Shown: positions 1 to 7,866, counted from the stretch's first letter. The stretch: 64,000 nt of DNA from Corynebacterium sp. J010B-136 (GCF_002967075.1 NZ_PUGE01000002.1:434001-498000), one strand, 5' to 3'. The notes: generated by a model from the letters alone, not told the origin. Numbers and translations: made by a program.

Positions 1-110
1 CTCTCTCTACAAAGGCAGAGCGCCACGCTTCTTATTTCCTCAATGAGCCAACGGCGCAGGATATTGAGGCAATCGACGCAGTTGCAGGTTTGCTCGATAG
101 CGCCGATTAG
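1..110 (+). CDS. 3' end of an unidentified protein gene
   Basis: A reading frame is open from the window edge to a TAG at 108-110. Its last 35 codons read LSTKAERHASYFLN..., ending in GLLDSAD. The composition is protein-like (charged and aliphatic residues, no rare-codon runs), and the frame stops 35 bases before the convergent mycolyltransferase gene ends. Only the C-terminal tail is present, so no family can be assigned. It could be a chance open frame. Confidence 0.4.
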   Translation, partial: LSTKAERHASYFLNEPTAQDIEAIDAVAGLLDSAD

Positions 111-144
111 CGCGATCAAAGACGTGGCTTAATCCCCTATGACG

Positions 145-1359
145 TTATAGAACTGCCGACTTAATGCCATCCCATGCTGGCTGTAGCTGCGGGCCAAACA
201 TAATCCAGCTGTGTGCACCCTCGTCCAAGTAATCCGTGGTGTGCGCGATACCGGACTTTGTCAGAGAGTCAGAAAGGTTTTCCGTGCACTGGCGTGATCC
301 GGCTTCTAGCAAGGAACCTGCAATCTGGTCAGTGACACCCCTGTCTGCGTAGAATTCGCGCTCTTCATCAGTAATTACACCGGTTGCAGCGGACAAGTAA
401 ATCTGCGTTCCGCGCAGGCCTTCAGGGTTGAGAACCACGTCATTGCGTTCCCAGGACTCTGGAGTGGACCACATGTTGTTGGGGTCGCCGCCCTGGTTGC
501 CGACGGTGAGTTTGACGGTGCCGGAACCGATGGAATCGGTAGTTGAGTAGCAGCCGGAGATACCAGCAACGCCGTCAAAGAAACCAGGGTTGTTGTTGGC
601 CATCATGACGGCACCGGAGGCACCCATCGATAGGCCGATGAGCCCACGCTTGCCGTTATGAGAGATTTCTTCCTCAAGGATAGGAGCAAGCTCTTCGGTT
701 ACGAAGGTATCCCACTTGTACCGACCGAGCTTTGGATCATCGTTGTCCCAGTCCTGCCACATGGAACCAGCAGCTTGCGTAGGGATAGCGATGGTGGCAT
801 CGGTGCCTGCGAAGACATCCTGCGCATAGCCTTCTCTAAACCAGTTGGAGTTCTGCGTAGCGCCAATGCCTTCTAACATGTAGACCACTGGCCCGCCATT
901 ACCAACGAGAACCTGGACCTCTACATTGCGGCCCATAGATGGGGATGCAATAACCCAGTTCTCGATACCTGGCACCTTGGCAGCCCCGCGGGAGACAAGG
1001 CTTGCCGTGGTGATGGACTCATCGACAGGAAATGGGTAGATATCTTGTTCTGACTTCCACAGGTCAGTGAGGATGGTGGAGTTATCACCAAGCAGGCCCA
1101 GAATTCCGAAAGTCGTATCAATCGCTGCAAGGGAGGAGCCGTAGTTGCGGCTAAATTCCTGATGAGTTTCTGGCAACGAGGAACCTGTAGAAGACAGGTT
1201 GCCAGAAGAAAGACCTTGGGTCAGGCCACTGGAAAGCTCGCCATTGGAGGAACCCAGGGAAGACATCCAACCGGTGGAATTCGCACTAGATTGTGCATGA
1301 GCAGCAGGTGCCAGGGTAAGCGCGAGTGCTGCCGCGGCCAGCGCGGGAAGAAGACGCAT
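145..1359 (-). CDS. Secreted mycolyltransferase of the antigen 85 / Cmt family
   Basis: Predicted trehalose corynomycolyl transferase, which moves corynomycolic acid from trehalose monomycolate onto trehalose or arabinogalactan outside the cell. The 404-residue product starts with a signal peptide ending at AHA-QS (about residues 1-23). A Ser/Gly-rich linker of about 40 residues follows, with repeated LSS units (ELSSGLTQGLSSGNLSS). The esterase domain has the nucleophile motif GLSMGASG (Ser about 244) and a late catalytic His in EGAHSW. The ATG has AAAGG seven bases upstream. The gene is monocistronic and convergent with the partial gene at the window edge. Corynebacteria carry several paralogues, so which cmt this is cannot be decided. 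Family call is firm; exact substrate is inferred. Confidence 0.9.
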   Translation of the reverse strand: MRLLPALAAAALALTLAPAAHAQSSANSTGWMSSLGSSNGELSSGLTQGLSSGNLSSTGSSLPETHQEFSRNYGSSLAAIDTTFGILGLLGDNSTILTDLWKSEQDIYPFPVDESITTASLVSRGAAKVPGIENWVIASPSMGRNVEVQVLVGNGGPVVYMLEGIGATQNSNWFREGYAQDVFAGTDATIAIPTQAAGSMWQDWDNDDPKLGRYKWDTFVTEELAPILEEEISHNGKRGLIGLSMGASGAVMMANNNPGFFDGVAGISGCYSTTDSIGSGTVKLTVGNQGGDPNNMWSTPESWERNDVVLNPEGLRGTQIYLSAATGVITDEEREFYADRGVTDQIAGSLLEAGSRQCTENLSDSLTKSGIAHTTDYLDEGAHSWIMFGPQLQPAWDGIKSAVL

Positions 1360-1520
1360 GAAAGTACCTTTCGTAAGAGGGAATCGATAATAAATATATC
1401 CTCACCTTTGGGTTTTCTAACAATTAACTGTGGGTTATCTGTGGCACAGTTTTTGTCAGGGTTGGCGGGGAGCATCGAAAAGCAGCGAAGCTCAACGCCT
1501 AATCTTGGTAAACTGCGGGA

Positions 1521-2141
1521 ATGATTGATCATCGCCATCACTTTGACGACCAAGCCGCTGAGTGGGATAAAGACCCGAAGAAGATTGAGCGTGCGCGCCG
1601 TACAGCCCAACTGATTGTGGATACGGTTCAACCTCAGGGAAGCGAGCGCGTCTTTGAGTTTGGTGCGGGCACGGGGCTGGTGTCGCAATTTCTAGCACCG
1701 CACGTAGGTGCGCTGACTTTGGCTGATAATTCTCACGGGATGCGGGAGGTAATCGCCAACAAGATTGAGGCGGGCATTCTGGAAGGTGGTGGGCTTTCAG
1801 ATTCTGACTTGGTTGAAGGACAACTTCCCGATGAGAAATACGACCTTGTCGTGGCATCACTGGTGCTGCACCATGTGGCCAATGTCCCAGCCTTATTGGC
1901 GTCATTTGCCGGCATTCTTGCACCTGGGGGAGTAGCGTGCATTATCGAACTCGATGACGCGGGCGGGAAGTTCCATGCCCATATCGATCATTATGACGGC
2001 CACGATGGTTTCAAGCGCGATGAGTTCGAGCAATCATTGCGTGAAGCCGGCTTCGCGGATGTTCAATTCCATGATGCTGGAAAGATTGAACGCGAGGACG
2101 GGGAGTATTCACTTTTCCTCGCAAACGCTTTTACCAGCTAG
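1521..2141 (+). CDS. Class I SAM-dependent methyltransferase
   Basis: A 206-residue protein with the Rossmann methyltransferase signature: motif I FEFGAGTGLVS at about residues 45-55, an acidic residue after the second strand (LTLADNS), and the VVASLVLHHV segment typical of small-molecule methyltransferases (Methyltransf_11/25 type). The start ATG has no clear ribosome site. A -10-like TAAACT sits at 1509-1514, six bases before the ATG, so the mRNA is probably leaderless or nearly so. It lies divergent from the mycolyltransferase and 48 bases upstream of the benE-like gene in the same direction. The substrate is unknown. Confidence 0.85.
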   Translation: MIDHRHHFDDQAAEWDKDPKKIERARRTAQLIVDTVQPQGSERVFEFGAGTGLVSQFLAPHVGALTLADNSHGMREVIANKIEAGILEGGGLSDSDLVEGQLPDEKYDLVVASLVLHHVANVPALLASFAGILAPGGVACIIELDDAGGKFHAHIDHYDGHDGFKRDEFEQSLREAGFADVQFHDAGKIEREDGEYSLFLANAFTS

Positions 2142-2189
2142 AATGGATAAGATGTATCTGGGTTAGTACTAACTAAGGAAGGGATTCGC

Positions 2190-3422
2190 TTGCCTAAGCC
2201 AGGGGCTTCACAGGGTGTTTTGTCTGTCATAGCAGGTATTACGACCGGCTTGGTGGGCTTTTTAGGTTCATTTGTCATCGTCATTGCCATGATGCAAAAT
2301 CTCGGTGCAACGGATGGGCAGATTTCCAGTGGGCTCCTCGCGGTGTGTTTCGCCATTGGCCTTACTACCTACTTTTTGGCCTATACCACCAAGGCTCCCA
2401 TCACCATCGCCTGGTCGACTCCTGGTGCAGCACTTATTGCTGGTGCCTTTGCTGCTGGCGAAGGCGATAGCGAGTTATTCTCCCACGCCATGGGCGCGTT
2501 CATGCTCACTGGCGTTTTGTTGATTGCCACCGGTCTTATCCGTCCACTGGCTGATTTAGTCTCCAAGATTCCTGGCGAAATCGCGCAGGCGATGCTCGCT
2601 GGCTTCTTGCTTTCTTACTGTACGAAGCCCTTCTTAAACCTCGCAGCGGAACCCTTGCTTGCCGGTCCCATCGTTGGCGTGTGGCTAATTGCTCTGTGGA
2701 AGGCGCCGCGGTGGGCGATTCCCGCAGCTTTCGTTGCCTCGTGTTTGGTCATTGCGTTTACTTTCAATGCAGCAGACCTTGAAGGCGTCAATATCTTCCC
2801 GCACTTGGAATTCGTGATGCCATCGATAAGCATTGCGGCGGTGGTTAACATCTCCCTTCCTCTGTACCTAGTCACGATGGCCTCGCAGAACCTACCGGGG
2901 CTCGCAATCTTGAAGGCCTATGACTACAAACTGCCGTGGAAGCGCGCGATGGTCTCCACTGGTTTCATGAGTTCTGTTGCTGCGCTGTTTGGTGGCTTGA
3001 CCATTAACCTGGCGGCTATCTCCGCAGCGCTATCTGCTGGCTCTGAATCTGGCGTAAAGCGCCTGCGTCGCTGGCGCAGCGCAATGTGGAGCGGAAACAC
3101 CTATCTCATCATTGGCCTGCTGTGTAGCTTCATCGCCGTAATTATCTCCGCAGCACCGGTTGAGGTGTTTAGTACCTTGGCTGGTCTTGCCTTGATAGGC
3201 ACCTTTTCCGGCTCTGTGGCTGGCGCGTGGAAGAACCCTGCGGAGCATTCCCGGTTGCCTGCTGCGATCACTTTTGTCATCGCTGCGTCTGGTCTGACTA
3301 TCTTCGGCATCGGTGCTGCAGTTTGGTCGATTGCCGGTGGTCTTATCGTGCGCGGCATCTTATTGGCTCGCAAGCAATCTCAGGAAGACAAAATCGCCCA
3401 AGAGCACGCTGATCACCAGTAA
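2190..3422 (+). CDS. BenE-family benzoate/aromatic acid:H+ symporter
   Basis: A 410-residue integral membrane protein with about twelve hydrophobic segments. It shows the BenE hallmarks: an N-terminal GLVGFLGSF, WSTPGAALIA in the third segment, and a long run of TM segments ending before a short charged tail. The start is TTG at 2190, preceded by a strong AAGGAAGGG at 2175-2183; no better ATG lies nearby. Known members import benzoate in proton symport, but no catabolic genes (benABC, catA) are adjacent, so the substrate here is open. It may be co-transcribed with the methyltransferase upstream and the thioesterase-like gene 64 bases downstream. Confidence 0.82.
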   Translation: MPKPGASQGVLSVIAGITTGLVGFLGSFVIVIAMMQNLGATDGQISSGLLAVCFAIGLTTYFLAYTTKAPITIAWSTPGAALIAGAFAAGEGDSELFSHAMGAFMLTGVLLIATGLIRPLADLVSKIPGEIAQAMLAGFLLSYCTKPFLNLAAEPLLAGPIVGVWLIALWKAPRWAIPAAFVASCLVIAFTFNAADLEGVNIFPHLEFVMPSISIAAVVNISLPLYLVTMASQNLPGLAILKAYDYKLPWKRAMVSTGFMSSVAALFGGLTINLAAISAALSAGSESGVKRLRRWRSAMWSGNTYLIIGLLCSFIAVIISAAPVEVFSTLAGLALIGTFSGSVAGAWKNPAEHSRLPAAITFVIAASGLTIFGIGAAVWSIAGGLIVRGILLARKQSQEDKIAQEHADHQ

Positions 3423-3486
3423 TCTGGATTGGTCTGCAAAAGTTGCGAGCAGCCAGCCGGGGGCTGGTGATTAAAGGAGAATCTTC

Positions 3487-4266
3487 ATGGCCTATTTCAT
3501 CCGTCAAGGCGCTAATACCTTTCTAGCAACACCGGAAACTGGTGGTGCGTGGAATACAGAAGAACAGCACATTGCGCCGATGATTGGTCTCTTAACGCAC
3601 TTAACGGAGCTTGACCATAAACAGCGCGATGCTGATGCTGCGCTTGTTCCAGGGCGCATGTCCGTAGAGATTCTCGGGGTACTAGGCTACGAGCCTTTCG
3701 ATGTCGAAGTAGAAGTTGTGCGTCCTGGCCGGACCATCGAACTTGTTGAAGCCGTGTGTATCCAAAACGGGCGACCTGCTGTACGTATGCGGACCTGGTT
3801 TATGGCGCAGACCGACACCTCCGCCATTGCGGGAACTGCCTTCTCGTCGATTCCTGGTCCTACGGAAGAAGAATCCCTGCCTGGCGTCGGCACCACCTGG
3901 GGCGGCGGGTTCGTGGAATCCATCAAGGGATACCGCAAACCAGGGGAGCTGGGCCGCGGGTTTGCGTGGTGGCAAACCGATACCGAACTTATCGAATCCG
4001 AACCAGTGTCTAACCTGGCCACCTTTATGGGGTTAATGGACATGACCAATGGCATCGTCGTGCGCAAAGACCCCAGCGAAGTCATTTACCCAAATCTTGA
4101 TCTCACCGCGCATCTCTTCCGGATTCCTGAAGGCAAGTGGCTGGGCGCAGATATCAGCGTCAGCTTCGGCGCCAATGGCATCGGCGAGACCCATTCCGTC
4201 ATCCACGATGAGCACGGACCGGTTGGAACCTGCTCGCAGATCCTCACCGTGCGCCCACGTACGTAG
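3487..4266 (+). CDS. Acyl-CoA thioesterase-like protein (double hotdog fold)
   Basis: A 259-residue cytosolic protein matching the thioesterase/TesB-like family. The N-terminal hotdog half has GGAWNTEEQHIAP, and a second half carries LATFMGLMDMTNGI and DLTAHLFRIPEGKWLG, where D-L-T-x-H resembles the active region of this family. The ATG follows AAAGGAGAATCTTC, a good ribosome site. Probable role is hydrolysis of a CoA thioester. Its position behind a BenE-type transporter suggests a link to uptake of an aromatic or organic acid, but that is inference. A weak hairpin 33 bases downstream may end the transcript. Confidence 0.78.
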   Translation: MAYFIRQGANTFLATPETGGAWNTEEQHIAPMIGLLTHLTELDHKQRDADAALVPGRMSVEILGVLGYEPFDVEVEVVRPGRTIELVEAVCIQNGRPAVRMRTWFMAQTDTSAIAGTAFSSIPGPTEEESLPGVGTTWGGGFVESIKGYRKPGELGRGFAWWQTDTELIESEPVSNLATFMGLMDMTNGIVVRKDPSEVIYPNLDLTAHLFRIPEGKWLGADISVSFGANGIGETHSVIHDEHGPVGTCSQILTVRPRT

Positions 4267-4298
4267 TCGACGCATATAACTTTCAACTGGCAATACTA

Positions 4299-4332
4299 TG
4301 CACAACGCTGTAAACTCGCCAGCGTTTGTGCA
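4299..4332 (+). terminator. Weak terminator-like hairpin after the thioesterase gene
   Basis: TGCACAACGCTG (4299-4310) can pair with CAGCGTTTGTGCA (4320-4332), leaving one bulged T, around a nine-base loop. No clean U-run follows, so termination is uncertain. Confidence 0.4.
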
Positions 4333-4839
4333 GAACAACGATAGTTTTCGGGGGAAATCTACGAACTGGTCTTGTCCTACCCCTTACCGGTTGCGCGCCA
4401 ACCCAGGTGAGACCAGGGTCACTATTATGACCAGGGTTAAGACCACAACGATTTTTAGCAAACCTCTTCCACCGAAAAATACCGCGGGTTAAGCTTCAGA
4501 TATAAGAAGTTACCGACAGCAAAGGAGATTAGATGAAAGAAAATACGCATCATATTTCTCGACGCAACTACGGTGAGCATCCTTAAAAACAGAAGCGGCA
4601 TAGCCATAATCCAGAACTTCTAGCCACCAACAATTGTCGAAGTAGAGGAGCTACTAAGGATGCACAACGCGAATAGCGTCATCCCGAATCATCCTCAACA
4701 AGCACAGTTCTAACCGGTCAATCATTATCCACAGATAAGCAGCGGAATAACCACTGAATCGATCCGCACCTCGACCGCAAGAGTAGTACACCGCAAGTTG
4801 AGCCACATGATTCGGGATTTTCAATGAATAAACGCATAT
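4333..4839. other. Gene-poor stretch with short repeats
   Basis: No convincing gene longer than about 20 codons is seen. The stretch holds a 17-codon ORF with a good ribosome site (4533-4586) and a second 17-codon ORF at 4660-4713 that begins MHNANS. The 11-mer ATGCACAACGC occurs at 4298-4308 and again at 4660-4670. A 12-bp perfect inverted repeat, ATCCCGAATCAT at 4681-4692 and its complement at 4807-4818, encloses 114 bases. These look like decay products of former genes or small elements; nothing shows a function. Confidence 0.4.
4533..4586 (+). other. 17-codon ORF with strong ribosome site, possible gene remnant
   Basis: AAAGGAG at 4521-4527 precedes ATG 4533 and a frame reading MKENTHHISRRNYGEHP, then TAA. 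The twin arginine after a polar start looks like the first residues of a Tat signal, but no hydrophobic core follows. It could be the stump of a longer gene or a leader peptide. Weak evidence. Confidence 0.2.
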
Positions 4840-4890
4840 AAACTACCGATAGCCAGGCAATTTGTCTTAAAAGCTATCGGTAGTTTACTC
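4840..4890 (+). terminator. 14-bp inverted repeat upstream of tRNA-Glu
   Basis: AAACTACCGATAGC (4840-4853) and its perfect complement GCTATCGGTAGTTT (4873-4886) are separated by 19 bases. The flanking A-rich and T-rich ends make it usable as a terminator in either direction, and it insulates the tRNA gene, which starts 27 bases later. An operator function cannot be excluded. Confidence 0.5.
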
Positions 4891-4912
4891 TTATCAAGTC
4901 CGAAAGGTACAG

Positions 4913-4985
4913 GCCCCGTTCGTCTAGCGGCCTAGGACGCCGCCCTCTCACGGCGGTAACACGGGTTCAAATCCCGTACGGGGTA
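4913..4985 (+). tRNA. tRNA-Glu (anticodon CUC)
   Basis: A 73-nt cloverleaf. The acceptor GCCCCGT (4913-4919) pairs with ACGGGGT (4978-4984), with a G-U pair at position 1-72. The anticodon stem CCGCC/GGCGG encloses the loop CTCTCAC with anticodon CTC. The T arm CGGG-TTCAAAT-CCCG is complete and the discriminator is A4985. CCA is not encoded. The sequence closely follows other bacterial tRNA-Glu genes. A terminator hairpin begins six bases after the gene, so it is a single-gene transcript. Confidence 0.95.
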
Positions 4986-4991
4986 CAAATT

Positions 4992-5030
4992 AGAGGCAGT
5001 CAGTATTTCTACTGGCTGCCTCTTCGCATG
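4992..5030 (+). terminator. Rho-independent-type terminator of tRNA-Glu
   Basis: AGAGGCAGTCAGTA (4992-5005) pairs with TACTGGCTGCCTCT (5010-5023) with one G-T wobble around a four-base TTTC loop. The sequence after it (TCGCATGTCTTGT) is only moderately T-rich. Confidence 0.7.
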
Positions 5031-5381
5031 TCTTGTCGGTCGTGGCTTAGCTGGGGAGACCACACGGTTTCGGCCCGCGAATTTTCTAAATATCCTGGCG
5101 CAGGGGCGTGTAGTGCGAACATAATCTCCGGACTGTGCGCATGAACGGCGAAACGAATTTAGAAGCGGTCTGTCGGCAACTGTAGTCTTCCATGCTTACT
5201 GTTGCGATTTGCAGATTCTTATAGGTGATATCTGGATCCGCGAGTGAAGTGTTCAATTTGATTCAGGTTTCGCTAGAAATCTGCAGTGTCTCTACCTGCA
5301 GCTATGGCAACTTTGGCCGTTATTTGAACAATAAGTTGTTAAGTCGCGCGCGTTTACCAATTCTCTGTTACAACAGGCGTT
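5024..5381. other. Intergenic stretch without recognisable gene
   Basis: No protein-coding frame with a ribosome site, no tRNA and no strong promoter is visible. The long open frame that crosses 5225-5545 has no family resemblance and runs through the structured RNA element at 5382, so it is not taken as a gene. Confidence 0.4.
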
Positions 5382-5443
5382 GTAGATGGCCTGCCCCATT
5401 CGAGCTTCCCCCGAGGCTTGGACAGTGTGTGCGGGCCATCTAC
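5382..5443 (+). ncRNA. C-rich hairpin RNA element, copy 1
   Basis: An outer stem GTAGATGGCC (5382-5391) / GGCCATCTAC (5434-5443) encloses CTGCCCC, an inner hairpin CGAGC/GCTTG with a C-rich loop (TTCCCCCGAG), and the conserved GGACAGTGTGTGCGGG. The same architecture occurs at 8010-8073, and base changes between the copies preserve both stems (see that entry). This copy has only a weak -10-like TACAAC at 5369-5374 and no evident terminator. It lies about 110 bases upstream of the small membrane protein gene at 5556, so it may be a 5' leader element or a decayed copy. Family not recognised. Confidence 0.5.
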
Positions 5444-5555
5444 CCCGTTTGGGGAAAGACCTTTGTTGGGTCAGGGGAAATAAATCCAGTGTACGAGCGT
5501 ATATGTGTTCGATCTATTGCGTCCTATGTCCAATGCCTAGGTTAACGTCAGGCTC

Positions 5556-5870
5556 ATGACAACTGAAAAAGAAACTCAGGCACCACAGGTGCAAGAATCA
5601 GATAGTGATTCTGAAAAGAAGTTCCGTCTCGTTGATGCGCAGTGGTTGCGAGCGCAGCGTTCCGCAGTCAATGGGGAAGCCGAACTTAAAGCGTTCCAGG
5701 ACAAACTCACTGACGCCGCGACGTCGTTTCAGAACAGTCAAGGCCATGGTGTTGGCGTCGCTATCGGCATGACTCTGGGAGCCATTGTTCTTGGCATCCT
5801 AGGCGTATCACTTGGCATTTTCATCATGGTTTTGGCTGGTGACTGGATTTCTTCGATGGCGGAGGGCTAA
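5556..5870 (+). CDS. Small hypothetical membrane protein
   Basis: A 104-residue protein of unknown family. Residues 1-65 are hydrophilic and charged (KFRLVDAQWLRAQRSAVNGE). One long glycine-rich hydrophobic segment, about residues 72-97 (GVAIGMTLGAIVLGILGVSL), is followed by a short tail. It looks like a tail-anchored or single-pass protein. The ribosome site is weak (CAGG, six bases before the ATG). It is followed after three bases by another small membrane protein gene, and the two are almost certainly co-transcribed and may form a complex. Confidence 0.6.
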   Translation: MTTEKETQAPQVQESDSDSEKKFRLVDAQWLRAQRSAVNGEAELKAFQDKLTDAATSFQNSQGHGVGVAIGMTLGAIVLGILGVSLGIFIMVLAGDWISSMAEG

Positions 5871-5873
5871 ACA

Positions 5874-6335
5874 ATGGGTAAGGGTGGATCAGGCTGCGCT
5901 GCGGTCGTCGTTATTGTCTTTGTTATCGCTGTGGTGGTGTGGGCAGCAGCGATTGCATTTTGGCTCTTTGGTGGATTAGTTGTCCTCGGCTCTGTGCTGA
6001 TGGCTATCTTCGGCATAGTCCATGCATGGGCCGAAGTAGCGCGCAAAAAGGAAAGTGCTCGAACCGCAGAAGTCGTCGAACTAATGGCCCTGGATTGCGC
6101 TCAGGACCTTCGACGCTTGCAATACCATTGGGCTGAAGCGGTTACGACCAAGGGCATTGGTACGCAATTGGAAGAGAAATTGCGTCTAAACCCAGCCCTG
6201 GCAGACAACCGAAGCCGTCAAATTGAAGCGATGATTGTGCTGGTTGAACAAGCACCGGCAACCGAGCAGCGCCTCGAAGCGATTTCCCAAGCGGAAAGCT
6301 TCCGTCACGAGATACAAACGCAGATGGCGCAATAA
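5874..6335 (+). CDS. Hypothetical membrane protein with C-terminal helical domain
   Basis: A 153-residue protein of unknown family. The N-terminal half has two hydrophobic segments separated by a short turn (about residues 9-32 and 34-55). From about residue 58 on it is charged and helical (ARKKESARTAEVVELMAL) with coiled-coil tendency and no enzyme motif. It starts three bases after the preceding small membrane protein gene and ends ten bases before the convergent acetyltransferase gene. Function unknown; the pairing suggests the two proteins work together. Confidence 0.6.
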   Translation: MGKGGSGCAAVVVIVFVIAVVVWAAAIAFWLFGGLVVLGSVLMAIFGIVHAWAEVARKKESARTAEVVELMALDCAQDLRRLQYHWAEAVTTKGIGTQLEEKLRLNPALADNRSRQIEAMIVLVEQAPATEQRLEAISQAESFRHEIQTQMAQ

Positions 6336-6345
6336 AGCCCGGGTT

Positions 6346-6798
6346 CTAGGCGTTGTTTAAGAGCTCCATGGTGATGTGAGGGATGCCGTCCTCGTAGAAA
6401 ACATCGCTAACCGGAGTAAAGCCAAACGATCCGTACCAGCCTTGCAGCGGTGCTTGGGCATCCAAGACCATTTTCAGGTCGGGGTCGATTTGTGCGCAGC
6501 GTTCTAGTGCATAGGCGAAGAGTTCGCGTGCGACACCTGTGCCGCGATGCTTAGCTGCGACGACGACTCGCCCAATTCGGAGAGCATCGGCATCGCGCAA
6601 GATACGGATGGTGCCAGCAACTTCATCGTCGACAGTAACCCACAGCTGCTCGCTGTCTGGCTCTAAGTCGCGACCGTCAAGTTCTGGATAGGGGCAATTT
6701 TGCTCGACAACGAATACGTCGGTGCGGATCTGCAGAATCTTGTACAAGATGCGTGGATCCATGGTGGAGATATTTGCGTTGAAGAATTTGTGCGTCAT
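6346..6798 (-). CDS. GNAT-family N-acetyltransferase, ElaA type
   Basis: A 150-residue protein with the ElaA/YjcF-like layout: early LRTDVFVVEQNCPYPELDGRD-type segment (here LQIRTDVFVVEQNCPYPELD), then IRILRD, IGRVVVAAKHRGTGVARELF (acetyl-CoA binding loop, R-G-T-G), and a final GWYGSFGFTPVSDVFYEDGIPH. The substrate of this family is not established. The start ATG has AGGGAGTAAGCC directly upstream. The TetR gene lies 85 bases upstream in the same direction, so the two may share regulation. Confidence 0.85.
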   Translation of the reverse strand: MTHKFFNANISTMDPRILYKILQIRTDVFVVEQNCPYPELDGRDLEPDSEQLWVTVDDEVAGTIRILRDADALRIGRVVVAAKHRGTGVARELFAYALERCAQIDPDLKMVLDAQAPLQGWYGSFGFTPVSDVFYEDGIPHITMELLNNA

Positions 6799-6883
6799 GG
6801 CTTACTCCCTAAGGGTTTGGTGATGATTGCGAAATTGGTAACGGCAGTTGTTTTGAGATGGTCGCTTGAGTTAATAACGGTGT

Positions 6884-7468
6884 CTAGGCATCGGTAAGCG
6901 AATCTATCTCCTGGTTGAGAAGCAAACGCTGGGTATCCGCGCTGTACATTTCCGGATCCAGCGAGGACAGTGTGGCAAGCCCCTCTGTCAGGGCGATGAG
7001 CTTTACCGCGCAAGCTTGTGCCTCGGACTCTGAGACTGACGGCTTGAACTCTGTAACAAGACGGGTGATGCGCTGGAGCCAGTTGCGGTTGCCGGAAATA
7101 TGGAGCTGACGAATCTCGCTGTCCGGTAGGGCAGCAGCTGCAAACCCCATCCAGACACGCGCTTCCTGCTGCCTTTCGGTATCCAAGGTAAGTGAGCCGG
7201 AAAGCACCTCGTACAAGGTGTCACGTGGGTTCAGGCCAAGCTTTTCGGCTTTATCGGCGCGCGCACCAGTGCGCATGTAAAGCATTTCCCGGGCATGGGT
7301 GAGCATTGCGGTTCGGGTCTTGAATTGGTGCATAAGAAGCCCAGTGGTGCACTCAGCTCGCTCAGCCACACGCCGAACTGTCGTCGCTTCAATTCCATCA
7401 TTGGCAACTGTTTCCCATACTGCTTGGGAAAGACGCAGATTGGTGGCTTCGGTCGTGTCCTCAGACAA
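6884..7468 (-). CDS. TetR-family transcriptional regulator
   Basis: A DNA-binding regulator of about 194 residues. The N-terminal helix-turn-helix (AVWETVANDGIEATTVRRVA... followed by LLMHQFKTRTAML) occupies about residues 12-57, followed by an all-helical ligand domain of the BetI/TetR_C type. I choose the TTG at 7468, preceded by AGAGGA six bases upstream. A longer frame begins 60 bases earlier, but that segment contains a near-consensus promoter and a palindromic operator, so it is not coding. The palindrome over the predicted transcription start implies autorepression. Possible targets are the acetyltransferase downstream and itself; the ligand is unknown. Confidence 0.82.
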   Translation of the reverse strand: MSEDTTEATNLRLSQAVWETVANDGIEATTVRRVAERAECTTGLLMHQFKTRTAMLTHAREMLYMRTGARADKAEKLGLNPRDTLYEVLSGSLTLDTERQQEARVWMGFAAAALPDSEIRQLHISGNRNWLQRITRLVTEFKPSVSESEAQACAVKLIALTEGLATLSSLDPEMYSADTQRLLLNQEIDSLTDA

Positions 7469-7480
7469 AGAATTTCCTCT

Positions 7481-7528
7481 CGTAACGACTGTTACGGAAA
7501 GGTTAGAATCATTTGAGGAGGCTGTCAA
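7481..7528 (-). promoter_or_regulatory. Promoter and operator of the TetR gene
   Basis: On the minus strand TTGACA (7528-7523), a 17-base spacer and TAACCT (7505-7500) form a good sigma-A promoter. The expected start point near 7493 falls inside the perfect 6-4-6 inverted repeat CGTAACGACTGTTACG (7481-7496). A repressor bound there would block its own transcription. Confidence 0.65.
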
Positions 7529-7661
7529 CGCGGGCCCTATTTTGCTTCGATAGCCTCCGGTGTTAGAAGGTGGAGAGAGTCTTTATATGTCGAGCATGCT
7601 CGGAATATGAGCCAGAGCTAGAAGCTAGGGCCTATTAACTGGTTTCGACCAGGGGGTGGCA

Positions 7662-7866
7662 ATGAGTATTTGGGACGATATGGCTGACGCCAGCGGTGAG
7701 GCTGAGAATCTTAAGGTGCGCGCTGAGTGTATGCGCGCTATCGGCAACGAGATCTCCAAAAGGGGATGGAATCAGGCTTGACACATTCGCAAATATCGGT
7801 GCCAAAATCGGTGTCCGTGCTGAGGTTGTAGTGGAGCCCTTAGGGTGGGGTAGCGGCCAACTTTGA
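7662..7866 (+). pseudogene. HigA/XRE-type antitoxin remnant with internal deletion
   Basis: ATG 7662 opens 39 codons (MSIWDDMADASGEAEN..., then MRAIGNEISKRGWNQA) that match the start of HTH_37/XRE antitoxin-like proteins, which continue into a helix-turn-helix of about 40 residues. Here a stop comes at once (7779-7781). The other frame resumes at 7777 with LDTFANIGAKIGVRAEVVVE, the characteristic C-terminal strand of the same proteins, ending at TGA 7864-7866. The helix-turn-helix core is therefore missing and the two halves are out of frame. No toxin (HigB/RelE-like) frame is recognisable on either side. The gene is dead as written. Confidence 0.6.

Noticed and set aside
1221-1923. Overlapping minus-strand frames across the mycolyltransferase/methyltransferase gap
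   Set aside because: They overlap well-supported genes or promoters and have no recognisable domains.
5382-5443. End of an IS3-type insertion sequence
   Set aside because: GGCCTGCCCC...TTGGACA resembles IS3-family termini, but no transposase frame or second end is present, and both stems covary between copies. Kept only as the alternative explanation.
5225-5545. 106-codon plus-strand frame before the small membrane protein genes
   Set aside because: No ribosome site, cysteine- and serine-rich random composition, and it runs through the structured RNA element.
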